A stretch of DNA of 64,000 nucleotides from Euryhalocaulis caribicus (GTDB lineage Bacteria; Pseudomonadota; Alphaproteobacteria; Caulobacterales; Maricaulaceae), in NCBI RefSeq assembly GCF_000412185.1, contig NZ_ASJA01000002.1, positions 186,001 through 250,000 on the forward strand. Reading direction: 5' to 3'. The notes under the pieces were generated by a model. That model was not told the DNA's origin. It did no database searches and saw nothing but the letters and a program-made list of their open reading frames with translations. Shown in pieces: positions 7,571-16,042 of this stretch. How positions within the stretch are numbered: position 1 is the first letter of the stretch; every line of letters starts with the position of its first letter. Made by a program: the position numbers and the translations under genes.

Positions 7571-8469
7571 GCGCGGCTCTTGAGGGCGAGCGCGCGCTGG
7601 TAGAGGTCGCGCCGGGGCAGGCCGCTGGCTTTCGCGACGGCGGCGGCGGCGTCCTTCACCGAGTCGGCCTCCATCGCCTCTTTCAGGGCGGTGTCGATGC
7701 GGGCGTCGTCCCATTCGGCCTCGGCCTCCGAAGGCGGGCCGACCAGCACGACGATTTCCCCCTTGGGCGCGCCGGATTCGGCGTAGCGGGCGGCGAGGTC
7801 CGGCAGGTCGCCGCGCACGGTTTCCTCGAACCGCTTGGTCAGTTCGCGGGCGACGGCCGCCGGGCGCGGGCCGAAAACATCGGCCATGGCGGCGAGGCTG
7901 TCGGCCAGACGCGGGCCGGATTCATAGAAGATGAGCGTCGCCGGGACGCGGGCGAAGGTCTCGAAAAACGCCGCGCGCTTGCCGGATTTGGGCGGAGTGA
8001 AACCGGCGAACAGGAAGGCATCGGTCGGCAGGCCCGCGGCGGCGAGCCCGGCCAGCGCGGCGGATGCGCCCGGAATCGGGATGACGCCGATTCCGGCGTC
8101 TATGGCGTCGCGCGCCAGCTTGAAACCGGGGTCGGAGACCAGCGGCGTGCCGGCGTCGGAGACCTGCGCGATGCGCGCGCCGCCTTCCAGTTGCGCGATG
8201 ATTTCGGGACGAATCTCCGCCGCATTATGGTCGTGATAGGCCCGCATGGTCGTGGTCACGCCATAGGTTTCCAGCAGGCGGCGGGTGATGCGGGTGTCCT
8301 CGGCCAGGATCAGGTCGGCGCCGGCCAGAACATCCAATGCGCGAAAGGTGATATCGCGGAGGTTTCCGATCGGCGTGGAGACGATATAAAGTCCCGGCGC
8401 CAGGGATGGGTCGGGCTTCGGCCAGCTTATGGCGTCTTGCCGCCGCGGATCAGGGATATCGGACCTCAT
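7567..8469 (-). CDS. rsmI: 16S rRNA (cytidine(1402)-2'-O)-methyltransferase RsmI
   Basis: RsmI uses S-adenosylmethionine to 2'-O-methylate C1402 in the decoding centre of 16S rRNA. The tetrapyrrole-methylase fold is clear: LYIVSTPIGNLRDITFRAL at the N-terminus, ILAEDTRITRRLL, ISDAGTPLVSDPG-type loop (QVSDAGTPLVSDPG), and PIPGASAALAGLAAAGL. Length is about 300 residues with the start at 8467-8469. That ATG shares the palindrome CATG with the start of the divergent lpoA-like gene. An alternative start at 8526 would place 19 extra residues antisense to that gene. Downstream yraN overlaps by 4 bases. Confidence 0.93.
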   Translation of the reverse strand: MRSDIPDPRRQDAISWPKPDPSLAPGLYIVSTPIGNLRDITFRALDVLAGADLILAEDTRITRRLLETYGVTTTMRAYHDHNAAEIRPEIIAQLEGGARIAQVSDAGTPLVSDPGFKLARDAIDAGIGVIPIPGASAALAGLAAAGLPTDAFLFAGFTPPKSGKRAAFFETFARVPATLIFYESGPRLADSLAAMADVFGPRPAAVARELTKRFEETVRGDLPDLAARYAESGAPKGEIVVLVGPPSEAEAEWDDARIDTALKEAMEADSVKDAAAAVAKASGLPRRDLYQRALALKSRA

Positions 8470-9757
8470 GTCAGGACTTAAGGTTTCATCATTGAAGGCG
8501 TTTTGGAAGACGCTGGCGCTTTCCATGGCCGTTGTGGCCGGGCTGACGCTGGCCGGGTGCGGCAGCGCCCCGCCGCGGCCCGACCCGGTGGTGACTCCGC
8601 CGCCCCCGCCCCCGGCGCAGGAAGAACCCGATATCGTTCTGGAAGAACCGGACGAACCGGATCCGCGCGACGCCGAAGAGCCGGACAGCTATATCAAGCC
8701 GCCGCACATGGAAGACCGCACGGTCATCCGCGCGGCGCTGCTGCTGCCGTTTTCGGCCAGCAACGAGGCGGCGCGGAACGAGGCGGCCTCCATGCTGGAC
8801 GCCGCGCAGCTGGCGCTGTTCGAGCGTGGCGGCGATTCGCTGCTGATCATTCCGAAAGACACGGGCGGCCGCGCGGCGGGCGCCCGCGCGGCGGCGCAAT
8901 CGGCGCTGCGCGAGGGCGCGGACGTGATTCTGGGGCCGCTATTCGCCGAATCCGTGACCGCCGCGGCGGACGTGGCCTGGGCGCAGGGCGTGCCGGTAAT
9001 CGCCTTTTCCACCGACCGCATGGTGGCGGGCGAAGGGGCGTATCTGCTGTCCTACCCGCCGGAGGAAGAGGTGGAGGCGCTGAGCCGATACGCGGCCAGC
9101 CAGGGCGCCGGCGCGGCGGCGCTGCTGGGGCCGACCAATGAATATACGCGGCGCTTCGACCAGCGCCTGCGCGAGAACGGCGCGATGCCGGGAGGCTTGA
9201 GCTTTGCGACCAGCGAAATCTATCCGCTGTTCAACGCCGACGCCTCCACCGCCGCCATCACGCGGCTGGACCAGAGCCGGGGGAGTTTCGGGGCGCTGTT
9301 CCTGACCGAGACCGGGGATTCGCTGGTCGAGCTGGCGCCGATCCTGTCGATCCATAATTTCGAAGGGCGGGATACGCTGCTGATGGGCTCCGCGCTGTGG
9401 CGGTCTCAAATTACGCTGCGGGGCGTGGCCTCGCTGCGCGGGGCGCTGATCGCCGGACCGGACGAGAACGCGCAGACGCGCTTCGAGAACGCCTATCGCG
9501 CCGCCTATGGATCCGGCCCGTCGCGGCTGGCGAGCCTGGCCTATGACGCGGTGGCGATCGCCGATCACCTGGCCGGGGCGCGCGGGCGTCAGGCGGAACT
9601 GAAACTGGCCAATCCCCAGGGCTTTCTGGGCGCGGGCGGTCTGTTCCGCTTCGATCAGGAGAATATCGCCGAGCGGGCGCTGGCCATCTATGAGCTGACG
9701 GCGGGCGGGTTCCAGCAGGTGCAGCCTGCGCCGACCCGCTTCCCGCCGGAATCCTAG
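8468..9757 (+). CDS. Penicillin-binding protein activator, LpoA/LppC-like lipoprotein
   Basis: A protein of about 429 residues. From ATG 8468 there is a lipoprotein signal peptide ending in LAGC, then a Pro-rich and acidic linker (about 35-75) and a periplasmic-binding-protein type I domain (starting IRAALLLPFSASNEAARNEA). LpoA/LppC proteins are outer-membrane lipoproteins that stimulate class A penicillin-binding proteins. The long Pro/Glu linker fits a protein that must cross the periplasm. Its divergent position to rsmI-yraN is the same as in E. coli. The stop codon overlaps the convergent hemW stop. Family assignment is good; that it activates a PBP here is inferred. Confidence 0.85.
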   Translation: MSGLKVSSLKAFWKTLALSMAVVAGLTLAGCGSAPPRPDPVVTPPPPPPAQEEPDIVLEEPDEPDPRDAEEPDSYIKPPHMEDRTVIRAALLLPFSASNEAARNEAASMLDAAQLALFERGGDSLLIIPKDTGGRAAGARAAAQSALREGADVILGPLFAESVTAAADVAWAQGVPVIAFSTDRMVAGEGAYLLSYPPEEEVEALSRYAASQGAGAAALLGPTNEYTRRFDQRLRENGAMPGGLSFATSEIYPLFNADASTAAITRLDQSRGSFGALFLTETGDSLVELAPILSIHNFEGRDTLLMGSALWRSQITLRGVASLRGALIAGPDENAQTRFENAYRAAYGSGPSRLASLAYDAVAIADHLAGARGRQAELKLANPQGFLGAGGLFRFDQENIAERALAIYELTAGGFQQVQPAPTRFPPES

Positions 9758-10899
9758 GGACAGAGCGCCCCGGCCACATAGTCCAGCACGGGGCGGCCCT
9801 TTCGCGTGGCCTTGATGCGGGTTTCATCGCCCGCGACGAGGCCCTGACCGGTCAGGCGCGCAAGGGCGTCCGCATCGACATCCTGGCCGGTGGCGGCGCG
9901 CAGGCGCGCGCGGTCCAGACCGTCGGTGATGCGCAGACCCATCAGGATCATCTCGCGCGCCGCATCCAGCGGAGAGAGGGTTTCGTCCTCTTCCCAGAGT
10001 TCGCCCGCCGACACCGCCGCCTGATAGGCGTCCGGGCGGCGGGCCAGCGCGAAACCGCGGCGGGCGTCACCATCCGCCCACAAGCGGCCATGCCCGCCGG
10101 GGCCAATGGCGATCCAGTCCTGCGAGGTCCAGTAGAGGCGGTTATGGCGGCTCTGATGCGCCGGGCCGCTGGCGTGGTTCGAAACCTCATAGGCGGGCAG
10201 GCCGCGCGCGGCGCAGATCTGCTGCGTGATCTCATAAAATTGCGCGGCGCTGTCTTCTTCAGGCGTGTCCAGTTGCCCGCGCGCGGCGCGTTTTTCGAAG
10301 GCGGTGCCCGGTTCGATAGTCAGCTGATAGGCGGAGAGATGCTTCAGGCCGAAGCCGAGCGCTTCCTCCAGCTCCGCCTCCCACGCTTCGGCGGTCTGGT
10401 CCGGGCGGGCATAGATCAGGTCGATGGAGACGCGCGGGAAAATCTCCAGCGCCAGCGCAATGGCGCGCCGCGCCTGATCGGCGCTGTGCATGCGCCCCAA
10501 AGATTTCAGGGCGTCATCGTCCAGGGCCTGCACGCCGAGCGAGACGCGCTCCACCCCCGCATCGCGGAAGGCGCGCCAGCGTTCCGGGCCGGCGTCTTCG
10601 GGATTGGCTTCAAGGCCGATTTCGGCGTCCGGCGCAAAGCCGAACCGCGCATCGGCGGCCTTGATCACCGCCGCGATGGTCGCGGGCGGCGCCAGCGAAG
10701 GGGTGCCGCCGCCGAAATGCAGGCTTGCAAGCGGACGGGGCTGCATATGCTCCGCCCACAGGCCGACATGGCCGGTCAGGACGGCGGTCATGGCGTCCGT
10801 ATCCGCGCCCTTGGCGCGATAGACGTTGAAATCGCAATAGGGGCAGATGCGGGCGCACCAGGGCCAGTGCGCATAGAGACCGAGGGCGGGCCGGGTCAC
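9754..10899 (-). CDS. hemW: Radical SAM heme chaperone HemW
   Basis: A 381-residue radical SAM protein related to oxygen-independent coproporphyrinogen oxidase HemN; HemW members bind heme and deliver it to membrane proteins. The cluster motif C15-x3-C19-x2-C22 (CARICPYC) is present with the HFGGGTPS and GLEANPED loops. The region after Cys22 lacks the extra HemN cysteine, favouring HemW. GTG at 10897-10899 overlaps the metallo-beta-lactamase stop by 4 bases (GTGA), which fixes the start. It is third in the rdgB / metallo-beta-lactamase / hemW operon. Confidence 0.93.
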   Translation of the reverse strand: MTRPALGLYAHWPWCARICPYCDFNVYRAKGADTDAMTAVLTGHVGLWAEHMQPRPLASLHFGGGTPSLAPPATIAAVIKAADARFGFAPDAEIGLEANPEDAGPERWRAFRDAGVERVSLGVQALDDDALKSLGRMHSADQARRAIALALEIFPRVSIDLIYARPDQTAEAWEAELEEALGFGLKHLSAYQLTIEPGTAFEKRAARGQLDTPEEDSAAQFYEITQQICAARGLPAYEVSNHASGPAHQSRHNRLYWTSQDWIAIGPGGHGRLWADGDARRGFALARRPDAYQAAVSAGELWEEDETLSPLDAAREMILMGLRITDGLDRARLRAATGQDVDADALARLTGQGLVAGDETRIKATRKGRPVLDYVAGALCP

Positions 10900-11627
10900 T
10901 GATCCCGCGCGGCGCGCGCCAGCTCCGCGGTATGCGCCATCAGTTCGGGGCCGCCGGGTTCGCCGTGGCCGGGGACGATCACCTCTATCCCCGGGAAGCG
11001 CTCTGCCGGGGCTTCGGCGGCCTCGGCCCAGGTTTCGAGATTGCCGTCGGCGGTGTTGCCCATGGACGTGGCGTCCGCCGCGCGGATCAGGCAGCCGCCG
11101 AACAACAGGTTCGCGCGATGGACATAGACGACGATATTATCCTCCGCGTGACCGTGACCGGGATAGAAGACTTCCATCCCGTCATAGCCCTCATCAATGC
11201 CGAAGCTCTTGCCGACCGCGCCGATATCAAGCCCGCCCCGGCCCTCCGACATCATGATCTGCGCGGTCTTGTTGAGACCAATGCTGGCCGCGCCGGCGGC
11301 CTTGGTAACGGGGAGTCCGGCCGTGCGGTCCTCATGCGAATGGGTGATGACGACCAGCTTCACGGGCTTGCCGATCTCGCGCGCCACCCAGTCCATCAGC
11401 TTTTCGGTGGCCGGCTCGCCCCAGGCGGTGTCGATGAGAACCACGGAATCCGCGCGCTCCACGATCAGGCCGTTGGAGCCGACGCGGCCATATTCGGGCA
11501 GGTCGCGATAGGAGGTGTGCATCCACACCCCGGCGTCCAGCTCGCTCACGTCCAGCTGTTGCTCTACGGGAAGGTCGGCGGACTGTGCGGCGGCGAAGGC
11601 GAACAGGCCAAAGAGGGCGGCGATCAT
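10896..11627 (-). CDS. Subclass B1 metallo-beta-lactamase
   Basis: A 243-residue protein with an N-terminal signal-like segment (MIAALFGLFAFAAAQS), so probably periplasmic. All subclass B1 zinc ligands are visible: H96, H98 and D100 in THSHEDRTAG, H160 in PGHGHAEDN, C179 in FGGCLIR, and H221 in VPGHG. The Asn that follows the zinc Cys by 12 residues (N191 in SMGNTADGN) is also kept, while the usual Lys three residues after that Cys is Arg182. The C-terminal GGPELMAHTAEL helix matches B1 enzymes. It overlaps rdgB and hemW by 4 bases on each side, so it is part of a chromosomal operon, not a cassette. Carbapenem hydrolysis is expected from the family but not shown. Confidence 0.9.
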   Translation of the reverse strand: MIAALFGLFAFAAAQSADLPVEQQLDVSELDAGVWMHTSYRDLPEYGRVGSNGLIVERADSVVLIDTAWGEPATEKLMDWVAREIGKPVKLVVITHSHEDRTAGLPVTKAAGAASIGLNKTAQIMMSEGRGGLDIGAVGKSFGIDEGYDGMEVFYPGHGHAEDNIVVYVHRANLLFGGCLIRAADATSMGNTADGNLETWAEAAEAPAERFPGIEVIVPGHGEPGGPELMAHTAELARAARDQ

Positions 11628-12235
11628 GCGCGCGGCTCCGCGCCGGATTTCAGCGCGGCGAGAAATTTGTCAAAGGCGCGGGCGCGGTGGCTCATGGCGT
11701 GTTTTTCCTGCGGTTCGATCTCGGCGAAGGTCTCTTTGCGGCCAGGGGGCTGGAAAATCGGGTCATAGCCAAATCCCTTGCCGCCGCGCGGCGGCCAGAC
11801 GATTTCGCCCTCCACCTCTCCGCGCCAGGTATGGACGCCGCCGCCTGGCTCGGCCAGCGCCAGAACGCAGACGAATTTCGCGGCGCGGTCATCGCTTTCC
11901 GCCTCCGACATCGCGGTCCAGACCTTCTCCATCGCCCTGCCGAAATCGCGCGGTTCCCCCGCCCAGCGCGCTGAATAGATGCCGGGCGCGCCATCCAGCG
12001 CGGCGACGGCGAGGCCGGAATCATCGGAAAGCGCCGGCAGGCCGGACGCCTCCGCCGCGGCGCGGGCCTTCAGCGCGGCGTTGCCCTCGAACGTCGTTTC
12101 GGTCTCTTCCGGATCGTCCAGACCCAGCTCCCCGGCCGAGACGGTCTCTATGCCCAGCGGAACAAGGAGATCGCGGATTTCGCGCACCTTTCCCTCATTG
12201 TGGCTGGCGACGACGATCTTCGTGAATGAAAACAT
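11624..12235 (-). CDS. rdgB: Non-canonical purine NTP pyrophosphatase (RdgB/HAM1)
   Basis: A 203-residue Ham1/RdgB enzyme that hydrolyses dITP, XTP and ITP to monophosphates and so cleans the nucleotide pool. Key segments are IVVASHNEGKVREI at the N-terminus, SDDSGLAVAALDGAPGIYSARWAG in the middle, and the C-terminal GYDPIFQP, FAEIEPQEKHAMSHRARA. ATG at 12233-12235 follows AAGG at proper spacing. The stop overlaps the metallo-beta-lactamase start by 4 bases (ATGA). First gene of the rdgB operon; rph lies nearby at 13.1 kb, as commonly seen in alphaproteobacteria. Confidence 0.96.
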   Translation of the reverse strand: MFSFTKIVVASHNEGKVREIRDLLVPLGIETVSAGELGLDDPEETETTFEGNAALKARAAAEASGLPALSDDSGLAVAALDGAPGIYSARWAGEPRDFGRAMEKVWTAMSEAESDDRAAKFVCVLALAEPGGGVHTWRGEVEGEIVWPPRGGKGFGYDPIFQPPGRKETFAEIEPQEKHAMSHRARAFDKFLAALKSGAEPRA

Positions 12236-12341
12236 TGTAATGCCTTGATGCGATTGTGCTCTTGCGGATTTCATCGAAAGTCGATACGTGTTTATCGAAT
12301 AACAACAAGTCTTGACGAAACCGGTTCGCCAAGGGAGAGAG

Positions 12342-12869
12342 ATGAAAGCGCTCGGACACCGCTCTATCGCATCCATACTGCGCGTGGCGCTGAGAATCTT
12401 CAGTATCTTCCTGTGGATCGCGCTTTTCTTCGCGGGCGTTGCGGGACTTTCGCTGTTGCTGGTTTCCTTCGGCTTCGATCTGGGGCTGGAAGTGGAACGG
12501 CTGTCGCCGGCGCTGGCCGTGCTGGCCAATGCGATCATGTTCATCACGGTGGGCGCGGCGCTGATCATTGTCGGGCGGCTGCGGAAGATTTTCGCGACGC
12601 TGTCCCAGGGCGACCCGTTTGTCGAACAGAACGCGGTTCATCTGCGCGTGGTCTGGATCGCGCTGGCGGTCTGGGAGCTGTCGCGCTACCTGCTGGGCGG
12701 AACCGCGGCGGCGCTGATGTATTTCCTGCCGGAGGATTCCACGCCGGCGGAATATCTGAACGTGGAAGTCTCCCTCTCCGTCTGGTTCTCCGTGTTGACG
12801 CTGATGGTTATGGCGGAGGTGTTCCGCGAGGGCGCGCGCATGCGTGACGAACAGAAGCTGACCATCTAG
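12342..12869 (+). CDS. DUF2975 membrane protein
   Basis: A 175-residue integral membrane protein with about four predicted helices (near 17-40, 55-75, 105-125, 142-158) and little else; it fits the DUF2975 family, whose function is unknown. ATG at 12342 follows GGGAGAGAG. The next gene 13 bases downstream is a small HTH regulator; DUF2975 membrane proteins are very often encoded with such a YozG-like regulator, so the two probably act as one unit. Confidence 0.8.
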   Translation: MKALGHRSIASILRVALRIFSIFLWIALFFAGVAGLSLLLVSFGFDLGLEVERLSPALAVLANAIMFITVGAALIIVGRLRKIFATLSQGDPFVEQNAVHLRVVWIALAVWELSRYLLGGTAAALMYFLPEDSTPAEYLNVEVSLSVWFSVLTLMVMAEVFREGARMRDEQKLTI

Positions 12870-12881
12870 ATAAGGACGGCA

Positions 12882-13142
12882 ATGGCGATTCAAGTGACCC
12901 TGGACCGAGTGCTTCTGGAGCGGCGTATGTCGCTGACCGAGCTGTGCGACCGTGTCGGGGTGACGCTGGCCAACCTGTCGATCCTGAAAACCGGCAAGGC
13001 CAAGGCCGTGCGCTTCACGACGCTGGAGGCGCTGTGCCGCGAGCTGGAGTGCCAGCCCGGCGACATCCTGCAATTTGTCGATGACGAAGAAGACGGGACA
13101 GCGGCGAACGACGCAAAGGCGTCAGAGAACGCCGCGGAGTAG
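12882..13142 (+). CDS. Small XRE-family (YozG-like) transcriptional regulator
   Basis: An 86-residue protein built almost entirely of a Cro/CI helix-turn-helix (SLTELCDRVGVTLANLSIL, about 17-35), followed by the conserved 'LEALCRELECQPGDILQF' end of the YozG-like family and an acidic tail. It presumably represses its own operon with the DUF2975 gene. The gene is convergent with rph and ends 3 bases from it. Confidence 0.88.
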   Translation: MAIQVTLDRVLLERRMSLTELCDRVGVTLANLSILKTGKAKAVRFTTLEALCRELECQPGDILQFVDDEEDGTAANDAKASENAAE

Positions 13143-13145
13143 GCC

Positions 13146-13859
13146 CTAGCCCAGCGCCGCTTTCTGCAACGCGAACAGATCCGTGCAGCCGGTTTTGGCC
13201 AGACGCATCAATTCCTGAAAATCCTCATCGCTGATGGCGCGGTCCTCGGCGGTGACCTGCGCCTCGATGATGCCGCCGGAAGCCGAGAGCACGAAATTGC
13301 CGTCGGCCTGGGCGCGGCTGTCTTCTTCATATTCCAGATCGAGCCGCGTCTGGTCGTCGACCACGCCGCAGGAAATGGCCGCCACCTGATCGAACACCGG
13401 GTCGGTCTTCATCACGCCTTCCTCTATCAGGAAATTACAGGCGCGTTTCAGGGCCACCCAGGCGCCGGTGATGGCCGCGGTGCGGGTGCCGCCATCGGCC
13501 TGAATGACGTCGCAGTCGAGGATAACCTGGCGCTCGCCCAGCGCCTGCAGGTCAACACAGGCGCGCAACGAACGGCCGATCAGGCGCTGGATTTCCTGCG
13601 TGCGGCCGGACTGTTTCCCGCGCGCCGCTTCGCGCTGGCCGCGCGTATGGGTGGCGCGGGGCAGCATGCCGTATTCCGCCGTCACCCAGCCGCGGCCCGA
13701 GCCGCGCATCCAGGGCGGGACCGAATTTTCCACGCTGGCCGCGCACAGCACATGCGTGCCGCCGAACCGGGCGAGGCAGGAGCCTTCCGCATAGATCGCC
13801 GCGCCGGGCTCCAGCGTCACATCTCGGAGGGCGTCGCGCGCACGGTCGTGAGGTCTCAT
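13146..13859 (-). CDS. rph: Ribonuclease PH
   Basis: A 237-residue phosphorolytic 3'-5' exoribonuclease that trims tRNA precursors. Signature segments: [15 protein letters not shown] near the start, [17 protein letters not shown], the phosphate-binding [18 protein letters not shown], and [19 protein letters not shown]. Length equals the family norm. It is divergent from hrcA, with about 125 bases between starts that must hold both promoters; I see no CIRCE element there. Confidence 0.97.
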   Translation of the reverse strand: MRPHDRARDALRDVTLEPGAAIYAEGSCLARFGGTHVLCAASVENSVPPWMRGSGRGWVTAEYGMLPRATHTRGQREAARGKQSGRTQEIQRLIGRSLRACVDLQALGERQVILDCDVIQADGGTRTAAITGAWVALKRACNFLIEEGVMKTDPVFDQVAAISCGVVDDQTRLDLEYEEDSRAQADGNFVLSASGGIIEAQVTAEDRAISDEDFQELMRLAKTGCTDLFALQKAALG

Positions 13860-13984
13860 ATCGGCTCTTGTCCTTAGTCGGCGGGGTTTGAGGCGGCAGG
13901 TTGCGCGAAGCTGTAGCGCGGGGCGGCTTCCAGCCCAAGAGCCGATTGCGGAGGCGGCCCGCCTCGCCTAGCTATGGTGTTGAA

Positions 13985-15049
13985 ATGGATGAGAAGAAAC
14001 CAGAGAGCGGCGCCGTGGAGCTGGACAGCCGCGCGCGCACCATCTTCCGGGAGGTCGTGGAATCCTATCTCTCGACCGGCGAGCCGGTGGGGTCGCGGAC
14101 GATTTCGCGCATCCAGAGCATCGGCCTGTCGCCCGCCTCCATCCGCAACACCATGTCGGACCTGGCGCAGATGGGGCTGCTGACCGCGCCGCACGCCAGC
14201 GCCGGGCGCCTGCCCACCCATGCCGGGCTGCGCATGTTCGTCGACGGCCTCTTGCAGATCGGCGACCTGACCGAGGATGAGCGCAGCCAGATCGATGTGC
14301 GCATCAAGGGCGCGGGCCAGTCCATGGATCAGGTGCTGGAATCGGTGGGCGAGATGGTTTCCGGGCTGGCGGGCGGAGCCGGGCTGGTCACCACGCCGGC
14401 GCGCGATGCCGGCCTGAAACATGTGGAGTTCGTCAGCCTGGGGAACGGCCAGACCATGACGGTGCTGGTGTTCGAGGACGGCAATGTCGAGAACCGCATC
14501 ATGGCCACGCCCGAGGGCCTGACGCCGTCGGCGCTGGTCGAGGCCGGAAACTACCTGTCCGCGCGGCTGAAGGGACGCACGCTGGCGCAGGCGCAGGCGG
14601 ATATCCGCGAGGAGCTGTCCGCCGGTCAGGCGGCGCTGGACGAGGCGGCGGAGCGGCTGGTCTCCACCGGGCTGGCGGAATGGAGCGGGGGCGAGGCGAA
14701 ACGCATGCTGATCGTGCGGGGCCGGTCGCGCCTGCTGGAAGAGTTCGGCGCAGCGGAGGATCTGGAGCGGATTCGCCTGTTGTTCGACGATCTGGAGCGG
14801 AAAGAGGAGCTGATCTCCCTGCTGGACCAGACGCGCGAGGCGGAGGGCGTGCGCATCTTTATCGGCGCGGAAAATCCCTTATTCAGTCTTTCGGGTTCGA
14901 GCCTGGTCGTGGCTCCCTATATGAACCGGGAGAGAAAAGTTGTCGGCGCGCTGGGGGTTGTCGGTCCCACGCGCCTGAATTATGCGCGCGTGATCCCGAT
15001 GATCGATTACACCGCGCGCCTTGTAGGACGGATGCTGGATAATGAGTGA
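13985..15049 (+). CDS. hrcA: Heat-inducible transcription repressor HrcA
   Basis: A 354-residue repressor that binds CIRCE elements and controls groESL-type chaperone operons. The N-terminal winged helix contains [25 protein letters not shown] and [12 protein letters not shown]; the GAF-like core and the inserted dimerisation domain follow, ending with [13 protein letters not shown] at 13985 is chosen because the family starts shortly before the LDSRAR segment. Its last 8 bases overlap grpE. No CIRCE sequence (TTAGCACTC-N9-GAGTGCTAA) was seen in this window, so its targets lie elsewhere. Confidence 0.96.
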   Translation: MDEKKPESGAVELDSRARTIFREVVESYLSTGEPVGSRTISRIQSIGLSPASIRNTMSDLAQMGLLTAPHASAGRLPTHAGLRMFVDGLLQIGDLTEDERSQIDVRIKGAGQSMDQVLESVGEMVSGLAGGAGLVTTPARDAGLKHVEFVSLGNGQTMTVLVFEDGNVENRIMATPEGLTPSALVEAGNYLSARLKGRTLAQAQADIREELSAGQAALDEAAERLVSTGLAEWSGGEAKRMLIVRGRSRLLEEFGAAEDLERIRLLFDDLERKEELISLLDQTREAEGVRIFIGAENPLFSLSGSSLVVAPYMNRERKVVGALGVVGPTRLNYARVIPMIDYTARLVGRMLDNE

Positions 15050-15698
15050 CGAAAACCGCGAAGACGAAGCCGGCCTGGCGCCGGACGACATCGAAGCGAT
15101 GGAAGAGGCCGCGGAAGCGGCGGCGAGCGCCGGGGGCGATCTGGACGCTTCCAATGACCCGCTGGCCAAGCTGCAGGCGGAGAACGAGGATTTGCGCGAC
15201 CGCGCGCTGCGGGCGCTGGCGGAGCTGGAAAACACGCGCAAGCGCGCCGAACGCGATGTGCAGGCGGCGCGCACCTACGCCATCGAACGGTTCGCCACGG
15301 ACCTGATCTCGGTCGCCGACAATCTGACGCGGGCGCTGGAAAGCGTGCCGGAAGGGTCCGACGAAGGGCGGTCCGAGCTGGCGAAGAACCTGCTGTCCGG
15401 CGTGGAGATGACGCAGCGCGAGCTGATGCGCGCTTTCGAGCGTCATGGGGTTGAACAGGAAAATCCGAAGGGCGAAGCCTTTGATCCGAACCGCCATCAG
15501 GCGGTGACGCAGATGCCGTCCGATGTTCCCTCGGGCCGCGTCGCGGAGGTGATGCAGGTGGGTTACGTGCTGGGCGAGCGCCCGCTGCGCGCGGCGATGG
15601 TGGCGGTGTCCACCGGGCCGCAGGGCGGCGGACAGGGCGGCGGCCAGACCGCGCCCGGCGGCGAAAGCACCGGCGGAACCACGGACTTCAAGGTCTAG
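15042..15698 (+). CDS. grpE: Nucleotide exchange factor GrpE
   Basis: A 218-residue cofactor that releases ADP from DnaK (dnaK lies at 21 kb). An acidic N-terminus leads into the long dimerising helix ([21 protein letters not shown]), then the four-helix region and the C-terminal beta-wing with [12 protein letters not shown] and [17 protein letters not shown] Gly/Gln-rich tail (GGGQGGGQ) ends the protein. It overlaps hrcA by 8 bases, so the two are coupled as in many alphaproteobacteria. Confidence 0.96.
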   Translation: MSDENREDEAGLAPDDIEAMEEAAEAAASAGGDLDASNDPLAKLQAENEDLRDRALRALAELENTRKRAERDVQAARTYAIERFATDLISVADNLTRALESVPEGSDEGRSELAKNLLSGVEMTQRELMRAFERHGVEQENPKGEAFDPNRHQAVTQMPSDVPSGRVAEVMQVGYVLGERPLRAAMVAVSTGPQGGGQGGGQTAPGGESTGGTTDFKV

Positions 15699-15910
15699 GC
15701 GGAGACCCGCGCCCCGGCGCGGGCCGCCCGGCGCCGCCACGCCCGCTCATGCACCGTATAGGCGATGGTCTGGACAAAAGGCTCCAGCAAACCAATGGCG
15801 AGGGCGGCGTGCAGATTGCGCGTCAGCGCAAACGCCACGGCCACCGCCACGACGAGATGCATCAGCGCATAGGTGCCGGTCTTGAGAAGGGCTGCATCGA
15901 ACCTGAACAT
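15695..15910 (-). CDS. DUF2061 small membrane protein
   Basis: A 71-residue membrane protein with two hydrophobic stretches and the family's 'YTVHERAWRRRAARAG' end; DUF2061 has no known function. ATG at 15908-15910 is chosen over a TTG at 15931. A perfect 19-base Fur-like palindrome lies directly before the start codon, suggesting iron control. Gene end overlaps the convergent grpE stop by 4 bases. Confidence 0.75.
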   Translation of the reverse strand: MFRFDAALLKTGTYALMHLVVAVAVAFALTRNLHAALAIGLLEPFVQTIAYTVHERAWRRRAARAGARVSA

Positions 15911-15913
15911 GGA

Positions 15914-15932
15914 GTTGAGAATAATTCTCAAC
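15914..15932. promoter_or_regulatory. Fur-box-like perfect palindrome
   Basis: GTTGAGAATAATTCTCAAC is a perfect 9-1-9 palindrome containing TGAGAATnATTCTCA, which matches the 7-1-7 Fur-type half-site pattern. It lies only 3 bases upstream of the DUF2061 start codon, so repression would act at or just after the transcription start. The protein that binds is inferred, not seen. Confidence 0.6.
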
Positions 15933-15984
15933 TAGCCGTTCGCAAGCCTTTGCGGCATCGGAAATTTCTATTCCGCCCATAAGA

Positions 15985-16016
15985 AAAACGCGCGGCCCAC
16001 AAGAGCCGCGCGTTTT
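15985..16016 (-). terminator. Rho-independent terminator
   Basis: AAAACGCGCGGC (15985-15996) and GCCGCGCGTTTT (16005-16016) form a perfect 12-base stem with an 8-base loop. Read on the minus strand the stem is followed by TTTTTCTT, so it ends transcription of the glycine-zipper lipoprotein gene. It may also act on plus-strand transcripts. Confidence 0.88.
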
Positions 16017-16042
16017 CATGTGTGTGTGTGCGAGCGCTTCGA

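Noticed and set aside
13860-13984. CIRCE element upstream of hrcA
   Set aside because: No TTAGCACTC-N9-GAGTGCTAA or close variant between rph and hrcA.
16018-16031. TG dinucleotide tract
   Set aside because: Only about six units, next to a terminator; too short to call a functional repeat.
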